A DNA stretch of 16,796 bases from an uncultured Collinsella sp. (GTDB lineage: Bacteria; Actinomycetota; Coriobacteriia; Coriobacteriales; Coriobacteriaceae), in NCBI GenBank assembly GCA_900552425.1, contig URZR01000016.1, forward strand, positions 1 to 16,796, in the 5' to 3' direction. The position numbers and the translations under genes are program-made. Under the pieces are notes generated by a model. The model had not been told where the DNA came from. It ran no database searches and was given only the letters and a program-made list of their open reading frames with translations. Shown piece after piece: positions 13,834-16,796 of the stretch. How positions within the stretch are numbered: position 1 is the stretch's first letter; every line of letters begins with the position of its first letter.

Positions 13834-14071
13834 GTTTACAGACTTGTAACAGAGTCAAAATATCCCCACATACTTCGCCCAACTAAAGAAATTCTCGACC
13901 GTTAACCGGAATTAGCGCCATATTGTGCATAAAATGCGCTACTGTATTGCGAAACGTTGGTCCGCACTGCATAACCAGCCATAACGGCGGACCGCGTTTG
14001 AATGGTTCGAAAGGGCTGTCTCGACGTTGCCCGGCCGAATTCACTTTGTCCTATCTCATAAGGAGGATGGC
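13834..14071 (+). promoter_or_regulatory. oppA leader region with hairpin
   Basis: A 238-nt non-coding stretch before oppA. Candidate -10 elements are TAAAAT at 13930-13935 or TATTGC at 13945-13950, the latter with TTGTGC at 13923-13928 as -35; neither is decisive. A hairpin follows: AAACG and GGTCCGC (13952-13965) pair with GCGGACC and CGTTT (13987-13999) around a 21-nt loop, with no T-run after it. AAGGAGG at 14060-14066 is the oppA ribosome binding site. Confidence 0.45.
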
Positions 14072-15748
14072 ATGGCTGATTCTATGTTCCACCAGCCCGT
14101 TATGGGTCGTCGCGCCTTTGTTGGCGGCACCCTCGCTGCGAGCTCCATGGCTTTTCTTGCCGCGTGCGGCAAGAAGGGCGGCGACGCTTCCGGATCTGAC
14201 TCCGGTTCGACGCTGAACTTCTACATCAACAACCCGGTCTGCATCGACCCCTACAACGTCCAGGAGGATCAGGGCACTCAGGTCGAGTACCAGCTCTTCG
14301 ACGCTCTGACGGAGTACGATAACGAGAAGGGCGAGATCGTTCCGCTGGCTTGCGAGTCCTTTGAGGCTAACGACGACGCCACCGAGTTCACCTTCAAGAT
14401 CAAGAAGGCTAAGTTCCACAACGGTGACGACGTTACCTCCAAGTCCTTCAAGCTCGGCTGGGAGCGCCTGGTCAACACTAAGTCAGCCATCGCTACCGAG
14501 TATGGTCCTTCCGAGGTCTCCTACCACCTTTCCATGGTCGAGGGCTATGACGATCTGCTTGCCGGTAATGCTACCGAGCTGTCCGGCGTTACCTGCCCGG
14601 ATGACGAGACCCTCGTCGTCAAGCTGACTTCCGCCTACGCCGACTTCCCGTTCGTCGCCTCTCACCCGGCTCTGTCCCCGGTTCCCGAGTGCGCCGAGTC
14701 CGATGTCAAGAGCTTCTACCTTGCCCCGGTCGGTAACGGCCCGTTCATGATGGACGGCAAGTGGGAGGATGGTCAGGAGATCAACCTCAAGAAGTTCGAC
14801 GATTACTATGGCGACAAGGCCAAGATCGATGGCATCCACTTCCAGGTCATCAAGGACATGGAGACCGCCTACAAGGAGTTCCAGGCCGGTAACCTCGACG
14901 TCTGCGACGTTCCCGTTGCTCAGATCGACGCCGCCAAGAAGGACCGTGGCGAGTCCAAGGACGGCTACACCATGGGTGACGGCGAGCGCATGCTGCTCGG
15001 CTCCGAGCCTTCCACCTACTACCTGACCTGCAACAACACGGCCGAGCCGTTCAACAACGCCGACCTGCGCAGGGGTATCTCCCTGGCCATTAACCGTGAG
15101 GCCATCTGCAAGACCATCTTCAAGGGTACCCGTACCCCCGCCGACGGCATTGTTCCTCCGGGCATCGATGGCTACAAGGAGGGCGCATGGGAGTTCTGCG
15201 CCTACGACGTCGACAAGGCTAACGAGTACCTCGACAAGGTCGCTCCTGCCGGTGCCAACGGCGATCGTGGCATTAACGTGACGCTGTCCTACAACCAGGA
15301 CGGTGGCCACAAGGAGATCATGGAGTCCATCATCGGCGACCTCGCCAAGGTTGGCGTTACCGCTGTCTCCGATACTCCTGAGTGGTCTGCCCTGCTCGAG
15401 CAGTATCAGAACTTCAACTATCAGTTCGGTCGTCTGGGTTGGATTGCCGACTACCCGATCATGGACAACTTCCTGTATCCGCTGTTCCACTCCGACTCCC
15501 TCGGTGGCGACAACCGCTCTGGTTACAACAACCCCGAGTTCGACGCCAAGGTCGACGAGGCTCGTACCACGGTTGACGACGAAGAGCGCGTCGCTAAGAT
15601 GCAGGAGGCCGACGCTATGGTCGCTGCCGACTGCCCGGTCATCCCGTTGATGTTCTACACGCACACCATCGTCGGCTCCGATCGCATCAAGCACCTCTAT
15701 GTCGATCCGCAGAAGCACGCCGAGCTGGGTACCGCTGAGCTCGCCTAA
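14072..15748 (+). CDS. oppA: Oligopeptide ABC transporter substrate-binding lipoprotein
   Basis: Family 5 extracellular solute-binding protein (558 residues) that captures oligopeptides or a related ligand and passes it to the OppBC channel. The N-terminus has a twin-arginine-like motif GRRAFVGG (12-19), a hydrophobic stretch and lipobox FLAAC with Cys32, so it should be a lipid-anchored surface protein, possibly Tat-exported. A Gly/Ser linker follows. Typical OppA features are LTEYDNEKGEIVPL near 90, the FTFKIKKAKFHNGDDVT region near 110, RRGISLAINREAIC near 335, and WIADYPIMDNFLYPLFHS around 458-475. The ATG at 14072 has AAGGAGG 5 nt upstream; a longer frame from 14027 lacks this. Codon bias is strong, suggesting high expression. 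The permease gene oppB follows after a hairpin. The exact ligand cannot be read from sequence. Confidence 0.95.
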   Translation: MADSMFHQPVMGRRAFVGGTLAASSMAFLAACGKKGGDASGSDSGSTLNFYINNPVCIDPYNVQEDQGTQVEYQLFDALTEYDNEKGEIVPLACESFEANDDATEFTFKIKKAKFHNGDDVTSKSFKLGWERLVNTKSAIATEYGPSEVSYHLSMVEGYDDLLAGNATELSGVTCPDDETLVVKLTSAYADFPFVASHPALSPVPECAESDVKSFYLAPVGNGPFMMDGKWEDGQEINLKKFDDYYGDKAKIDGIHFQVIKDMETAYKEFQAGNLDVCDVPVAQIDAAKKDRGESKDGYTMGDGERMLLGSEPSTYYLTCNNTAEPFNNADLRRGISLAINREAICKTIFKGTRTPADGIVPPGIDGYKEGAWEFCAYDVDKANEYLDKVAPAGANGDRGINVTLSYNQDGGHKEIMESIIGDLAKVGVTAVSDTPEWSALLEQYQNFNYQFGRLGWIADYPIMDNFLYPLFHSDSLGGDNRSGYNNPEFDAKVDEARTTVDDEERVAKMQEADAMVAADCPVIPLMFYTHTIVGSDRIKHLYVDPQKHAELGTAELA

Positions 15749-15824
15749 GAGTTTTGCAGCTTCCGTGAGGGTCAAGTATTTACGTAGACCTCATGGGAAA
15801 CATACAGTTCTCCCTAACCTGGGG

Positions 15825-15830
15825 TAAACT
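15825..15830 (+). promoter_or_regulatory. oppB: Candidate -10 box in the oppA-oppB gap
   Basis: TAAACT resembles a -10 box with ATACAG 17 nt upstream as a weak -35. A separate start here could supply oppB, placing the hairpin at 15847-15874 in its leader. Support is thin. Confidence 0.3.
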
Positions 15831-15846
15831 GGCTGATGGTAATTTT

Positions 15847-15874
15847 GGGATGCCGGTCTGGCGATCGGCATCCC
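15847..15874 (+). terminator. Hairpin between oppA and oppB (attenuator or leaky terminator)
   Basis: GGGATGCCG pairs perfectly with CGGCATCCC around a 10-nt loop, followed by ATTTAGGTT, a weak T-tract. Such hairpins often let the binding protein be made in excess over the membrane subunits. It could also stabilise the oppA 3' end. Confidence 0.5.
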
Positions 15875-15905
15875 ATTTAGGTTAATCCCTAGATAGGGGA
15901 GTGGT

Positions 15906-16796
15906 ATGGGAAAGTACATCGTTAAACGTGTGCTTCAGTTCATCCCGGTATTTTTGGGCGTTACGCTGATTCTGTTCGCCCTCCAGAACATCGTGCCGGG
16001 AGATCCGATCAAGCTGATCGGTGGAGACAAGGCTCTGTCCCCCGAGGTGGAGCTTCAGCTTCGCGTCCGCTATCACCTGGTCCAGTCGGACGAGGACGGC
16101 AACGCGATCCTTGACGAGAACGGCGATCCCGTTCAAACGTCGCTCGTGGACCGTTACTTGTATTACATGAACGGCCTGCTTCATGGCGATCTGGGCAATT
16201 CGTACCAGCGCAAGCTGCCGGTTACGGAAATCTTTGCCCAGAAGTATCCGTATACGGTCAAACTTGCCGCGTGCGCCATCGTGCTCGAGGCGATCATGGG
16301 TATCGGTGCGGGTATCATTTCGGCGGTTAAGCGTTATTCCTTCTGGGATATTTTGGTAACGCTCACCACGTCGATTCTCGTTGCCGTCCCGGCCTTCTGG
16401 CTCGGTATGTTGCTGCAGCTGTTCTTTGGCGTCATCCTTAAGGACGCCACGGGCGGTGCATTCTCCATGCCAATCTCGGGTGCCGGCGGTTCCAGCTCTC
16501 AGTATCAGGATTGGATGCACTATGTGCTTCCGACCATTACGCTGGCTTCGGTTTCAACCGCTTATGCTGCCCGCATTATGCGCTCGCAGCTGCTTGACGT
16601 CATGAACCAGGATTACATCCGTACGGCAAAGGCCAAGGGTCTCTCCAATCGTGCGATCATCATCAAGCATGCGCTTAAGAATGCACTCATCCCCGTCGTT
16701 ACCTATATTGGTGTCGACTTCGGCGGCATGCTTTCGGGCGCCATCCTGACCGAGACGGTCTTTAACTGGCCCGGCATCGGCTTCGAGGTCTACCGC
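15906..16796 (+). CDS. oppB: Opp/Dpp-type ABC permease, OppB/DppB family (3' partial)
   Basis: Membrane permease subunit; the frame starts at ATG 15906 after AGGGGAG (15895-15901) and is still open at the last base, giving 297 visible residues. The start MGKYIVKRVLQFIPVFLGVT is a typical OppB/DppB first helix, followed by the conserved PGDP (about 31-34). The EAA-type cytoplasmic motif that contacts the ATPase is around residues 236-263 (YIRTAKAKGLSNRA, then HALKNALIP), and FNWPGIGFE near the visible end is also characteristic. Several hydrophobic helices (about 9-30, 118-140, 153-176, 206-228) fit the family. An extra acidic loop (DEDGNAILDENGDP, about 66-79) sits in the external segment. 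oppC and the ATPases of this second importer should lie downstream. Confidence 0.95.
   Translation, partial: MGKYIVKRVLQFIPVFLGVTLILFALQNIVPGDPIKLIGGDKALSPEVELQLRVRYHLVQSDEDGNAILDENGDPVQTSLVDRYLYYMNGLLHGDLGNSYQRKLPVTEIFAQKYPYTVKLAACAIVLEAIMGIGAGIISAVKRYSFWDILVTLTTSILVAVPAFWLGMLLQLFFGVILKDATGGAFSMPISGAGGSSSQYQDWMHYVLPTITLASVSTAYAARIMRSQLLDVMNQDYIRTAKAKGLSNRAIIIKHALKNALIPVVTYIGVDFGGMLSGAILTETVFNWPGIGFEVYR

Noticed and set aside
1..16796. CRISPR array, insertion sequence or phage genes
   Set aside because: No spaced direct repeats, transposase or integrase motifs were seen in any gene or gap.

Overview
The window reads as high-GC DNA from a Gram-positive actinobacterium, most likely a gut coriobacterium such as Collinsella. 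This is inferred from gene order and codon bias, not from a database match. Every gene supported here is on the + strand. The long open frames on the other strand are by-products of codon bias.

Region 1 (1-6535) is a sialic-acid (amino-sugar) catabolic cluster. It opens inside the ATPase gene of an Opp/Dpp-type ABC importer and continues with a second ATPase gene. Two adjacent, overlapping CE7-type (acetylxylan esterase/cephalosporin-C deacetylase) genes follow, then an N-acetylneuraminate lyase (nanA), a ROK-family N-acetylmannosamine kinase (nanK) and N-acetylmannosamine-6-phosphate epimerase (nanE). The proposed flow is import of sialic acid, possibly O-acetylated; deacetylation; cleavage to ManNAc plus pyruvate; phosphorylation; and epimerisation to GlcNAc-6-P. 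The most notable point is that the second CE7 protein aligns with the first but has glycine at the nucleophile serine, so it looks like a pseudoenzyme co-translated with an active paralogue. Long symmetric palindromes lie on both sides of nanK. One is a 98-nt hairpin capped by a C(UUCG)G tetraloop.

Region 2 (6536-13833) carries rapZ, whiA, gapA, pgk, tpiA, gpmI and secG. This resembles the actinobacterial rapZ-yvcK-whiA-gap-pgk-tpi-secG neighbourhood, but yvcK/glmR is missing between rapZ and whiA, and gpmI lies between tpiA and secG. A hairpin terminator sits directly in front of the rapZ ribosome binding site. Other terminators lie between gapA and pgk, after gpmI and after secG. An AT-rich promoter region lies before gapA.

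Region 3 (13834-16796) begins a second Opp-type importer: oppA, a substrate-binding lipoprotein with a twin-arginine-like signal, then oppB, a permease cut by the window end. A structured leader precedes oppA and a strong hairpin separates oppA from oppB.

No tRNA, rRNA, CRISPR array, insertion sequence or phage gene was seen.
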